Assembly (NCBI GenBank): GCA_023250155.1
Contig: JAHFBG010000014.1
Span: 25,123-61,330 of the forward strand
Length of the DNA: 36,208 nucleotides
Source: Candidatus Melainabacteria bacterium
GTDB lineage: Bacteria; Cyanobacteriota; Vampirovibrionia; 2-02-FULL-35-15
Direction: 5' to 3'
Each line of letters starts with the position of its first letter. Within the stretch, counting starts at the first letter, position 1. The notes under the pieces were generated by a model. The model had not been told where the DNA came from. It did no database searches and was given only the letters and a program-made list of their open reading frames with translations. The translations under genes were made by a program, and so were the position numbers. Shown here piece after piece: positions 7,706 to 16,066 of this stretch.

Positions 7706-10099
7706 TCATTCTCTAGTAAAAACAACTTTGCCACATTTGCAGTTTATAACCTTTTTTGTCTTTTCGTAGTAAGCTCCTGACTTGCAGTCAATACAAAAGA
7801 ACAAAGATTCAAAATCCTTTATAAATTGCCAAGTAGATTTTAATTCAGGATCCTTTATATCAATTTCATTATCATGTGATTCTAGAGTTGCAATAAAATT
7901 TGATAATAATAATCTCTCAATGACTTCATTTCTTCTTAATTTGGGGAAATTGCTAAATCTTCCCTTTAACCCAGAAATTAATTCACCTGGCATTCTAGAT
8001 GCATTACGATTATTGGGCAAATAATCAACTTGGACACATAACAATTGAGCCTTTTTCTTAATCATACCTTCTAAATATTTTCTAATATCATTTCCTAATG
8101 ATCTACTATTTCCTTTGGATATGCAATCTTCAATATGAAGTCCTAATTCTTTTTCGGCTTCATCTAAATATGAGCCTTCAGTTGGACTCCACTTAATTTC
8201 CTTTATAATCCAACCGGCACCTTTAATCATATTAGAGAATATATGAAACCATTGACTTTCATGAGTTAAAATAATAATTTGATAGTCACTAAATTTTTCT
8301 CTTAATAGTAGTCCAAATCTTAGCCTATGTTTAGTATCAAAGCTAGAAATCACATCATCTAAAATAAAGAATTTATTCTTTTTATTAAATGCTTTCATCG
8401 AAGCAAGAAAAAACGCAATTCCAAGGCAATTAATATGAGATTCACTTAAGTATTTATGTGGTGGAAAGGCAGTCTTATCAAAAAATCTAAATTCGATGGA
8501 TAAGCCTTCAAATTCATCATCCTTTAATGTTGTAGTTAACTTGAAATTATTAGCGTTTTCATCTGGGTTCATAAAGAAGTAAAGAGAACTAATTTCTTGA
8601 GAAAAATAATGCAGAAAATTTTCCAATCCCTCTTTTTGCTTCTTTATAAATTCGTTATAAATATTTTCTAGTGATTCATGTTGATTTTGTAAAATTGATT
8701 TTTCTCTCTCAAGCCTATTGATCTCTTTATATAAGCTACAAGATAAAGATATTGTGCTATGTGTCTTGTGTGTACTATTGGTAATCAGTTTCTTTTCAAT
8801 TTCTTTTATTTCTTGCTTACAAGCCTTGATTATTTCCTGGATAAGCCCTTTCTCTATTAGAAGTCCTTCTTGTTTTTTAATCTCTAATTCCTCTAAAATA
8901 TTTTTATCAACTTCCAGAATATATTCTTGCAATTTAATTCCAAGAGTATCCAACTTTTCTTTAAGGCTTATGTTGTGAATAATATTTTTATTTGCTGTTA
9001 AAGTCTTTATCATAAAAATCAAACTATCTAAATATTGTTTCAAAGATGATTTTGTACTGGTCAGCTCTTGCTTTATTTTTTTAAAATCAGACAACTCATT
9101 TATTCTTTTTTCAAGTTCATTCAACAGCTCTTTAAGATCTTTTGGTTGTAAGCATAGTGGGCATTCATTATTGGTTAAATTTTTGTTTTGAATTAGACTC
9201 TTAGCTTCATCAAGTAACTGTATTATATATAGTTGGTTGAGCTTACCTTTGTCATTTATAAGAGATATAGATTTTTTATAGTAATCTTCATACATGGATT
9301 CTAGTTTTTCAATCTTAGATTCAAAGCCTTCAAATGCAATTGCTACATCACTATAAAATAATCTGATTTCAGATAATTTGTTGTCAGATTTTTTCTCAAT
9401 TTCTTTTAAAACTGTTTCCACTTCAACAATTTTAGAAATTTTGAGTGTGATATCTGTTGTTGCAAGAAGCTTGTTAATCGCATTAACTAATGTACTTTCA
9501 GATGTTATTGCTTCATTTAAATGTTCAACCAGATGACTTCTTCTTTTATTAATTTCATTATCAAAGTCTCTATTTCTTAAAGTATCAAAAATGCCATTTT
9601 TAATTTTTTTAAATAGTCTCCTTTTTTTTAAAATCTCTTCAAATCCAATAATTGAGGAAAAATCCGTAAGCCTGTCATTTCTAGAAGCAATTATGAATCT
9701 CTCTAAATTTCTAAATCTCAGGAAAAGATTTTCCTTTTCAGATAACTGGATATACTCATCAAAATCTCGATCTTTTTTTACAAAGGAGCTTTTTAATTGG
9801 GAATTTATTACTTTTGTAGAATTTAATTTTGAATCCCCAAAAATAATTTCTAAAGATGAATCTTCATTCTCATTAAGTTCCCTATTTCTTAAAGCTGTGA
9901 GACCTCTTTTATTGTCAATCTGTCCTGTAGAGAGATGACTAACATAGTCTTTATAGAACCATTCAATGCTATCAGCAATTGAACTTTTACCACTTCCATT
10001 ATCACCATATATTAATATAGAATTACCAGAGAGATCTAGGGTCAATTCTTTTTTTATACCTCTTAATCCTTTTATCTTTAATTTGTTAATCTTTGTCAT
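7706..10099 (-). CDS. SMC/Rad50-like ATPase with zinc hook and C-terminal Zn ribbon
   Basis: I place the start at the ATG at 10099 (797 residues); a TTG 12 bases upstream is the alternative. Motifs in order: Walker A GDNGSGKSS (residues 32-40), a long coiled-coil-like region split by CPLC (C313, C316) like a Rad50/RloC zinc hook, a variant ABC signature LSESH (551-555), Walker B FFILDD (577-582), D-loop and His613 (LTHE). After the ATPase head comes an unassigned domain of about 150 residues, then a probable zinc ribbon with CIDC (C769, C772) and CKC (C787, C789). Such proteins sense or translocate along DNA using ATP. It overlaps the small upstream gene by 14 bases, and a GIY-YIG nuclease gene heads the operon. 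RloC and PrrC are the nearest concepts, but I see no clear anticodon-nuclease motif. Confidence 0.88.
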   Translation of the reverse strand: MTKINKLKIKGLRGIKKELTLDLSGNSILIYGDNGSGKSSIADSIEWFYKDYVSHLSTGQIDNKRGLTALRNRELNENEDSSLEIIFGDSKLNSTKVINSQLKSSFVKKDRDFDEYIQLSEKENLFLRFRNLERFIIASRNDRLTDFSSIIGFEEILKKRRLFKKIKNGIFDTLRNRDFDNEINKRRSHLVEHLNEAITSESTLVNAINKLLATTDITLKISKIVEVETVLKEIEKKSDNKLSEIRLFYSDVAIAFEGFESKIEKLESMYEDYYKKSISLINDKGKLNQLYIIQLLDEAKSLIQNKNLTNNECPLCLQPKDLKELLNELEKRINELSDFKKIKQELTSTKSSLKQYLDSLIFMIKTLTANKNIIHNISLKEKLDTLGIKLQEYILEVDKNILEELEIKKQEGLLIEKGLIQEIIKACKQEIKEIEKKLITNSTHKTHSTISLSCSLYKEINRLEREKSILQNQHESLENIYNEFIKKQKEGLENFLHYFSQEISSLYFFMNPDENANNFKLTTTLKDDEFEGLSIEFRFFDKTAFPPHKYLSESHINCLGIAFFLASMKAFNKKNKFFILDDVISSFDTKHRLRFGLLLREKFSDYQIIILTHESQWFHIFSNMIKGAGWIIKEIKWSPTEGSYLDEAEKELGLHIEDCISKGNSRSLGNDIRKYLEGMIKKKAQLLCVQVDYLPNNRNASRMPGELISGLKGRFSNFPKLRRNEVIERLLLSNFIATLESHDNEIDIKDPELKSTWQFIKDFESLFFCIDCKSGAYYEKTKKVINCKCGKVVFTRE

Positions 10100-10277
10100 T
10101 TTTAGTTTCAACCCTTCTTAATTCTGCTAAAGAATTTATAATATTGTTTTCTGTTAAAGAGTCAGTTTTATATAGTTCAACAAGTAGTTTTGCTATTTCT
10201 TGATCAACGCCTGGAATTTTATCTAGCTGGCTAAAAAAGTCATCCATTATTTCTTTCCCACTTTTGATATCATTCAT
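10086..10277 (-). CDS. small helical protein between nuclease and ATPase genes
   Basis: This 63-residue protein starts at the ATG at 10277, which has AAGGA eight bases upstream. A TTG at 10295 would add six residues but has no such site. It is charged and predicted helical (MDDFFSQLDKIPGVDQEIAK, then a Leu-rich segment), with no Cys and no membrane part. It overlaps the GIY-YIG gene by eight bases (ATGAATGA) and the ATPase gene by 14, so all three are translationally coupled and probably made in fixed ratio. I do not recognise a family. An adaptor joining nuclease and ATPase, or a small inhibitor of the nuclease, would both fit the position. Confidence 0.75.
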   Translation of the reverse strand: MNDIKSGKEIMDDFFSQLDKIPGVDQEIAKLLVELYKTDSLTENNIINSLAELRRVETKNDKD

Positions 10278-10740
10278 GGTTTGGTTCCTTTTCAAAAAAT
10301 TTCCAATCTATTAATAGAGTTAAATTCATTTTATGTTTAGTAATTTCAAATCCTGTCTTATTATTGCAAATAGGATAAACACCGTAATTTTTTACGAAAT
10401 CTAATATGAAATAACTCTCTAAATCTTCAACACTAAAATCCCAAGTGTTCCTTAAGGTTTCAAAATTTAAATGTGTAAAATATATGTCGTCAACCTTTCT
10501 ATAACTAGAAATACCAAAATTGCCTGACGTACCTTCAAAATGATCACTTAGTCTTTTGCCTATACTATTAGTTATTTTTTCACTCATCCCAATATAAATT
10601 AACCTTGAGGTTTTGATAGGATATCTAATTTCAATATTTTTTAAGAAAATTAGATACAATCCTACAACACCATCTAGAAGAGCAAAATTTCTCGATTCAA
10701 ATAATTGCCCTTTGTCAAAATTTATTGTTATTTCTCTCAT
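10270..10740 (-). CDS. GIY-YIG family nuclease
   Basis: This 156-residue protein carries the GIY-YIG fold markers: GLYL (27-30, the GIY strand), LIYIGMS (47-53, the YIG strand), R63 (GKRLSDHF) as the catalytic Arg, H67, and a Glu-containing helix ending in a P-x-C-N-N element (E107 region, then YPICNN at 122-127) as in the metal-binding Glu and Asn of the family. It should be a metal-dependent endonuclease that nicks or cuts DNA. No separate DNA-binding domain is visible, so it probably needs its operon partners for targeting. It is the first gene of the leftward operon, starts at an ATG at 10740 without a strong ribosome binding site, and faces the shared palindrome. Confidence 0.8.
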   Translation of the reverse strand: MREITINFDKGQLFESRNFALLDGVVGLYLIFLKNIEIRYPIKTSRLIYIGMSEKITNSIGKRLSDHFEGTSGNFGISSYRKVDDIYFTHLNFETLRNTWDFSVEDLESYFILDFVKNYGVYPICNNKTGFEITKHKMNLTLLIDWKFFEKEPNHE

Positions 10741-10755
10741 GGTAGAAGTTTACAA

Positions 10756-10793
10756 CACTTAATAAAATAATTTGCTAGATTATATTATTAGTG
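10756..10793. promoter_or_regulatory. palindrome between divergent operons, candidate operator
   Basis: Arms CACTTAATAAAATAAT (10756-10771) and ATTATATTATTAGTG (10779-10793) are imperfect inverted repeats around a seven-base centre, TTGCTAG being the core sequence. They lie in the 79-base space between the leftward nuclease/ATPase operon and the rightward WYL/DUF2779 operon. The TTGCTA in the centre could be a -35 for the rightward genes, with a -10-like ACATAT 17 bases on (10795-10800). A dimeric regulator bound here could control both operons; the WYL protein is the obvious candidate. Confidence 0.5.
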
Positions 10794-10819
10794 AACATAT
10801 AAAGTAGAGGTCTTAAATA

Positions 10820-11122
10820 ATGTCAAATACGGATTTAATAATAGCAGCCATAAAAAATTTAAATAAACTGAAAGTGTCTTATGATGGGGGAAAAAGATTA
10901 ATAGAACCTTACATTTTATATGAAGATAGCAAGGGAGAAGTTTTGTTAAATGCATATCAAACATTAGGATATAGTTCTACTGGACAGCCTGCTCAATGGA
11001 AAAACTTTAATCTATCAGAGATCTCTGTTATAGAACCCTTTAGAGATAAGTTTCAACCTCGCTCCGATTATAATCCTAGCACTAACAAGTATAAAAATAT
11101 TATTGCAAAAGTATCTGGATGA
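10820..11122 (+). CDS. small WYL-like domain protein
   Basis: This 100-residue protein resembles a stand-alone WYL-type domain: RLIEPYILYEDSKGEVLLNA (residues 26-45), then YQTLG and an aromatic/Leu stretch ending FNLSEIS (63-69), as in the R-x-V-E-P-Y ... L-x-A-Y ... R-x-F-x-L-x-x-I pattern. WYL domains bind ligands or nucleic acid and often regulate phage-defence loci. No HTH is present here. GAGG lies before the ATG (AGAGGTCTTAAATA). The stop overlaps the next start by four bases. It could regulate the divergent locus or act as a ligand sensor for its nuclease partner. The assignment rests on short motifs, so certainty is moderate. Confidence 0.65.
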   Translation: MSNTDLIIAAIKNLNKLKVSYDGGKRLIEPYILYEDSKGEVLLNAYQTLGYSSTGQPAQWKNFNLSEISVIEPFRDKFQPRSDYNPSTNKYKNIIAKVSG

Positions 11123-12918
11123 AGAGAGAGTATCTAACAAAATCAGATTTTAAAGTTGCACAAGATTGTTCAACCAAGCTGTATTACAAAAAACTTGCTT
11201 ACCCAAGTATTCTCGAAGAGGATGAATATTTAAAATTACTGGCTGATGGCGGGTACATAGTAGGAAAAATGGCTCGCTTACTTTATCCTGACGGCATAGA
11301 AATTAAAATTAATGAAGGTATAGAAAAAGCAATAGAAAAAACCAAAGAGCTATTAAAAGAAGAAAATATAATTCTATTTGAGCCTATTATTAAGATTGAT
11401 GGCTTATTTGTAAAAATTGATATCTTAATTAAAAGAAATAATAACTTTGATCTAATAGAAGTAAAATCTAAATCCTATGACAGTTCACCTGAAAAGAATT
11501 TATTTGTAAGCAAAAAATCCAAATGGAAACCATACTTTGAAGATGTGGCTTATCAAGTCTATGTACTTAAAAAAGCTTATCCTAATGCAAATATAAATTC
11601 ATACTTAATGTTACCTGATAAAGCAAAAAGAACAAACATTGAAGGTCTTGCCTCTTGGTTTAAGTTAAATAAAAACGGTAAAAACTATGATGTTGATTTC
11701 ATGGGCAATTTAGAAGAGCTAAGAAAAGATGACATTCTTATATGTGTATTAGTAAACGATCAAGTAGATGAACTTTTACCAATCGTTCATGAAAATTCAA
11801 AAGTTTATCTAGAAAGTATTGCACCCACCATTAAAAAACTACCAAATCAAATTACCAAAGACTGTAAACAATGCGAATACAAGATTGATTCAAAAATTGA
11901 AAGAAATGGTTTTGCTGAGTGCTGGGGAAAATCAGCATTTGTGGAGCCTCATATTTTTGATCTGTATAATATGGGCACAATAGGTGGAAATAGAACTCCT
12001 TTTGTCAATGAGCTAATAGCTAATGGAAAAGTTAGCTTATATGATATGCCATTAGATAAACTAACCAAAACCAGAGGTGAAAGACAAAAGCTACAAATAG
12101 AAATGACTAAAACTAATAAAGAGTGGATTTCTCCTCAGATGAAAAATGTTTTAGAAAATCTTAAATATCCACTTTACTTTATTGATTTTGAAACATCTAG
12201 AATGGCAATACCATATCATAAAAATATGCGACCTTATGAGCAAATAATTTTCCAGTGGAGTTGTCATAAAATCAGTGAGCCAAATGCAGAACCAGAACAC
12301 TTTGAGTGGATAAATTTAGAAGAGTCATTCCCAAATTTTAAATTTGCTAAAAGTTTAAAAAACTGTATAGGTGATGATGGAACTGTTTTTATGTGGGCAA
12401 GACATGAAAATACAGCATTAAGAGACATTTATGATCAAATGTATATTTATAACCATGAAGATGAAGAACTAAAAAACTGGCTAAACGATATTACACAATT
12501 TGCCACAGATGATCACTCCACAAGGTTAGTGGATATGAATGACTTGACCTTAAAGTATTATTTTCATCCAGAGATGAAGGGAAGAACCTCACTTAAATAT
12601 GTTCTTCCTGCAATTTGGAAAAATAATTCTTATTTACATGAAGTCTCATGGTTGAAAGAATATTTAAAAGTAGAAAATAAAAAAGTGCTTGATCCGTATG
12701 AGACCTTACAACAAATTGAAATAGCAGGAAAAGCAGAAGTAATAAAAGAAGGTACAGGAGCAATGAGAGCATACCAAGAATTACTATATGGGCTGAATAA
12801 AGACAATCCTGAAATTAAAGAAAAGTGGACTAAAATATTACTTCAATATTGCAAGCTTGATACCATGGCAATGGTAATAGTTTGGTTGCATTGGAATTGG
12901 TTAGCTTCTAAGAAATAA
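11119..12918 (+). CDS. DUF2779 protein: Cas4-like Fe-S nuclease plus DEDD-type exonuclease
   Basis: This 599-residue protein matches the DUF2779 family (start MKREYLTKSDFKVAQDC). The N-terminal half has a RecB/Cas4-type PD-(D/E)xK nuclease: D101 (VKID), E114-V-K116 (LIEVKSK) and a QVYVLK motif near 146-151. Four Cys (C17, C249, C252, C268) are spaced like the Fe-S ligands of Cas4/AddB. The C-terminal half starts with YFIDFET (D356, E358), the first motif of DEDD exonucleases, followed by E430 in ARHEN and a late Asp (D581 in CKLDTMAM). It thus may combine two nuclease activities. It is translationally coupled to the WYL gene by a four-base overlap and is divergent from the GIY-YIG/ATPase operon. 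Domain roles are inferred from motifs only. Confidence 0.85.
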   Translation: MKREYLTKSDFKVAQDCSTKLYYKKLAYPSILEEDEYLKLLADGGYIVGKMARLLYPDGIEIKINEGIEKAIEKTKELLKEENIILFEPIIKIDGLFVKIDILIKRNNNFDLIEVKSKSYDSSPEKNLFVSKKSKWKPYFEDVAYQVYVLKKAYPNANINSYLMLPDKAKRTNIEGLASWFKLNKNGKNYDVDFMGNLEELRKDDILICVLVNDQVDELLPIVHENSKVYLESIAPTIKKLPNQITKDCKQCEYKIDSKIERNGFAECWGKSAFVEPHIFDLYNMGTIGGNRTPFVNELIANGKVSLYDMPLDKLTKTRGERQKLQIEMTKTNKEWISPQMKNVLENLKYPLYFIDFETSRMAIPYHKNMRPYEQIIFQWSCHKISEPNAEPEHFEWINLEESFPNFKFAKSLKNCIGDDGTVFMWARHENTALRDIYDQMYIYNHEDEELKNWLNDITQFATDDHSTRLVDMNDLTLKYYFHPEMKGRTSLKYVLPAIWKNNSYLHEVSWLKEYLKVENKKVLDPYETLQQIEIAGKAEVIKEGTGAMRAYQELLYGLNKDNPEIKEKWTKILLQYCKLDTMAMVIVWLHWNWLASKK

Positions 12919-12930
12919 AGAATCTAAAAT

Positions 12931-13233
12931 CTACTCAAACGTTCCAACATAAGACCCATCAGGTGCTAGCTGTGATTCTCCACCTGTATATGAACCATCT
13001 GGTGCTAAAGATGGTTTACCACCAACATAACTACCATCTGGAGCTAATTGTGGGTCAGAGCCTACATATGATCCATCTGGTGCTAAATGCGGCTTACCAC
13101 CTACATAGGTACCATCAGGAGCAAGGTTAGGTTTCCCACCTACATAACTTCCATCAGGAGCCAGATAAGTGTTCCTGCATTCAGCAGGTAAAAAAGCAAA
13201 TATTGTAATTAATAATGGAAGTATAAATTTCAA
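12931..13233 (-). CDS. secreted protein of LAPDGSYVGG repeats
   Basis: This 100-residue protein has a signal peptide (MKFILPLLITIFAFLPAECR), then five full and one partial copies of a 13-residue repeat with consensus LAPDGSYVGGKP-x, from residue 24 to the end. The nature of the mature protein is clear (Gly, Pro, Asp, Tyr-rich, no Cys after the signal), but its function is not. Such short-period exported repeats are often wall- or envelope-associated. Because residue C19 is near the cleavage site, a lipoprotein is possible, although the motif AEC-R is not an ideal lipobox. The gene is convergent with the DUF2779 gene, with only 12 bases between them. Confidence 0.75.
   Translation of the reverse strand: MKFILPLLITIFAFLPAECRNTYLAPDGSYVGGKPNLAPDGTYVGGKPHLAPDGSYVGSDPQLAPDGSYVGGKPSLAPDGSYTGGESQLAPDGSYVGTFE
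12934..13164 (-). repeat. 39-base tandem coding repeat
   Basis: Six units of 39 bases (the last shortened) encode the 13-residue LAPDG repeats. Third codon positions differ between units (for example GGT/GGA and CCA/CCT), so protein sequence is conserved more than DNA. This argues for selection on the protein rather than a recent expansion. Confidence 0.8.
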
Positions 13234-13364
13234 TTGTTTAATCCTTTTGACTTTATTATAACAACTAGCCCAAACTTCTACACCATAATAATCTCTACCG
13301 ATTTGTTTTGCTCTTTCAATGTACTTTTTTTTGTGACTTGCATTGTAGATTAACGCTAATAAAT

Positions 13365-16064
13365 TTAGTTATTAACCGTTACTAAACCTGCACCTTTAAA
13401 AGATTCTGCTAATTGCTCAAAATCCTTCGGCAAATATTTCTCAAACATTTCTTGCTTAACATACAACCATTCAAATCTAACTTTATTTTGAGCTTTATTT
13501 ATATCATCACACCATTGAGACAATCTTTTAATTTTCAGCGGATCATCTAAATCTTCTCTGCCTTTTGTTTCTACTATATAGATTTCATCTGTTGATTTTT
13601 TAATAATAAAGTCAGGATAGAAGTCTGATATGAAACCATCAGCATTCTTATAGTCAATTTTAAAGTGAACAGCAAAGTAATTTTTTACATAAGAAATAAT
13701 GTCACCACAGCCCTCAAGAAAATTGGCAAACTCAAGCTCGAAATGACTGTCACCAATTATTTTATTGAATGGGCTTAGTTTAGGAATTAAATATGCCTGG
13801 TCATTAACCACAAATGGTCTGCACTTGCTTATTTTTATATAATCTCTTATTTCAGCTTCACCTTTATCCTGAACAGTTAAAGCATTAATTTGCTTTTTAA
13901 AAGTTTCAATGATTGTTTTTGTAACTTCAAGCTCTGACAAATTCCTCAAGACATTTAAATCATCAAGATTTATGGCTTTGTCAAATAAGTAAGATTGAAT
14001 AAATTCTTTAACTTTGCCATATAAGATGTCATAAGCACTGATAAGTCTGAGTTCTTTCATGATGATTTGAGCAAAGTAACCAATAACACTTTGATAATCT
14101 GGTGAAAAACTTAAATCCAATTCTGTCTTATGAGTAACTTTATCTGTTGTTATATCTCTGAAAATAATTTCTCTTTTTTCTTCTTCTGTAAATTCTTTTA
14201 GTTTACACTTTTCATTTCCAAAGTTTGACACATCAAGATTAGAGAGATTTTTATACTCTCGGTATATCCTCGGTGTTAACACAGGGATTTCAATGTCTAG
14301 CTTTGTAATATCTTTTTTTATGTTCTCATTATCAACTTCAATTACTAATGGTGTTGCAGCTTTACTCCCTTCCCCCATCGTACGTCTTTCAAATTCAACT
14401 CCTTCACTTTTAATAGATTCTACAAAATCCATAAATGCATCTGTACCGACCACGCTAACTAGCTCTTCAATATCATTTTCTCTGTACATTCTTCTAAGTC
14501 CACGCCCCAGTGTTTGCTCAGGCAAAATATTACTTTTTGCAGTGTAAGGTCTTAAGCCAACGATAGTGGTTACATTCCTCACATCCCAACCTTCTTTAAG
14601 CATTAAGACTGAGACAATTGCTTTGTATTTATTTTCAGCCTTGTCTATTTCATTTGCAGCTTTTCGTAACTCTTCAAGTTCTTCTTTACTCTTTCCAGAT
14701 GAGCTTTCTGATATTTCACCATTATTTTTAGTGTGAATAACTAATACAGAATCTTTAAGTTCTGGATATCTACCATCTAAATATTCAGCTACTTCGTCAC
14801 AATTTTTTGTATCATCAGTCATTATAAAAAATATAGCCTTCTTGTTGAGTTTTATATGTTCTTCGTACGCTTTTTTCCACTCTAGGTATCCAAGATGTAA
14901 ATAATCTCCATACTTCTCTGTAAATTTTGAACTTTTCTTTTCTACTAACTTTGCTCTACTTGCAGCATCAGGGAGTACGGGATGTTTTACAACATTTTGA
15001 TATATAGCTTCTACTAATGGATAATCTGAAACCGTCTGAACAAAAATTGCTCCGTTATTATGCTTTGGAGTAGCAGTAACATCTAGCTGCAAAGACAGCT
15101 CTTTACCTTTCATTTTTAAGCGATTATTAATATCTTCAATTGACTTAAACCATGCTAGTTTTTCATCATGTATATGATGTGCTTCATCATTTAAAATCAC
15201 TAGCTCATCAATATTCCGTACAATTTCTGACAAATCAACTTTTGACTCAAGGGTTGAGCCGACAGGTTTTCTGCCTAAAAAGTATTCTGTGGTGTCTTCA
15301 TCTTCAGAAGATAGTTCTTTATTATCTCCTTCAAAAACTCTATGAATATTGGTAAGAAAAATATTTCCTGTTTTACTTATGACTTGAACGTTATCCTGCA
15401 AATGCAGTGTCACCTGAAAATCATCTTTCCAGTTGTTTCCATCATAGCCATTCTCTGGTACAGTTGGTTCAGAGAAGAAGATTTTAAGTCCTTCAAAATC
15501 ACTCCTTATTCTGTCTAAAACAATTATATTTGGAGTAATTACTAAGAAGTTTCTAGCTAACAGAGAATCTTCTTCATATAACCTGTGGAAGTAACTCCAT
15601 GCTAACAGTAAGCTTAAGACTTTCGTTTTTCCACTACCAGTAGCCATTTTTATTAGAAATCTTCTCCAGCTTTCAGGAAACATACTTGCAGTTATAATAT
15701 TTGAACTATCAAAACGCATAAGGTCGTATTTGTCTTTAACTTTTACTACTTCATACAGATAAATTACTGTTTCAACAGCTTCTTGTTGAGCAAAGAAATA
15801 TTGGAAAGGTATAGCTGTACCATCCGTATTAGGTAAGAAATGTCTTTCCTGAAACCACCACTTTAAAAGTGATCTACTGGTGCTACTACAACCTTCATAT
15901 CCTTTATCTCGCCAGCCTTTTACTTCCTTTCTTAGTTTAGCTACTAATGGTGGAAGAAGCCTTTCATACCCATGCTCACGCAAAGCCTCATCAGCAGGAA
16001 ACCATCTTATTTCTGGCTCTAAGATTTCAAATGGAGATTTTGGAAATTGTGGGTGTAGTGCCAT
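13365..16064 (-). CDS. res: type III restriction enzyme, Res subunit
   Basis: This 899-residue protein is a full-length Res subunit. Superfamily 2 helicase motifs are present: Walker A ATGSGKT (141-147), DEAH (293-296), ATPK (331-334) and the arginine-finger motif QTLGRGLRRMYR. The C-terminal nuclease has P817-D818 and E832-T-K834, the PD-(D/E)xK triad. It forms a complex with Mod, translocates or slides after binding unmethylated sites, and cuts DNA at a distance when two sites are suitably oriented. The gene starts two bases after the mod stop codon, so the two are one operon. All key motifs are intact, so the system should be active. Confidence 0.95.
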   Translation of the reverse strand: MALHPQFPKSPFEILEPEIRWFPADEALREHGYERLLPPLVAKLRKEVKGWRDKGYEGCSSTSRSLLKWWFQERHFLPNTDGTAIPFQYFFAQQEAVETVIYLYEVVKVKDKYDLMRFDSSNIITASMFPESWRRFLIKMATGSGKTKVLSLLLAWSYFHRLYEEDSLLARNFLVITPNIIVLDRIRSDFEGLKIFFSEPTVPENGYDGNNWKDDFQVTLHLQDNVQVISKTGNIFLTNIHRVFEGDNKELSSEDEDTTEYFLGRKPVGSTLESKVDLSEIVRNIDELVILNDEAHHIHDEKLAWFKSIEDINNRLKMKGKELSLQLDVTATPKHNNGAIFVQTVSDYPLVEAIYQNVVKHPVLPDAASRAKLVEKKSSKFTEKYGDYLHLGYLEWKKAYEEHIKLNKKAIFFIMTDDTKNCDEVAEYLDGRYPELKDSVLVIHTKNNGEISESSSGKSKEELEELRKAANEIDKAENKYKAIVSVLMLKEGWDVRNVTTIVGLRPYTAKSNILPEQTLGRGLRRMYRENDIEELVSVVGTDAFMDFVESIKSEGVEFERRTMGEGSKAATPLVIEVDNENIKKDITKLDIEIPVLTPRIYREYKNLSNLDVSNFGNEKCKLKEFTEEEKREIIFRDITTDKVTHKTELDLSFSPDYQSVIGYFAQIIMKELRLISAYDILYGKVKEFIQSYLFDKAINLDDLNVLRNLSELEVTKTIIETFKKQINALTVQDKGEAEIRDYIKISKCRPFVVNDQAYLIPKLSPFNKIIGDSHFELEFANFLEGCGDIISYVKNYFAVHFKIDYKNADGFISDFYPDFIIKKSTDEIYIVETKGREDLDDPLKIKRLSQWCDDINKAQNKVRFEWLYVKQEMFEKYLPKDFEQLAESFKGAGLVTVNN

Positions 16065-16066
16065 GT

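Noticed and set aside
12934..13164. regular 39-base repeats that might be a CRISPR array
   Set aside because: Units are contiguous and in one coding frame with a signal peptide; there are no unique spacers.
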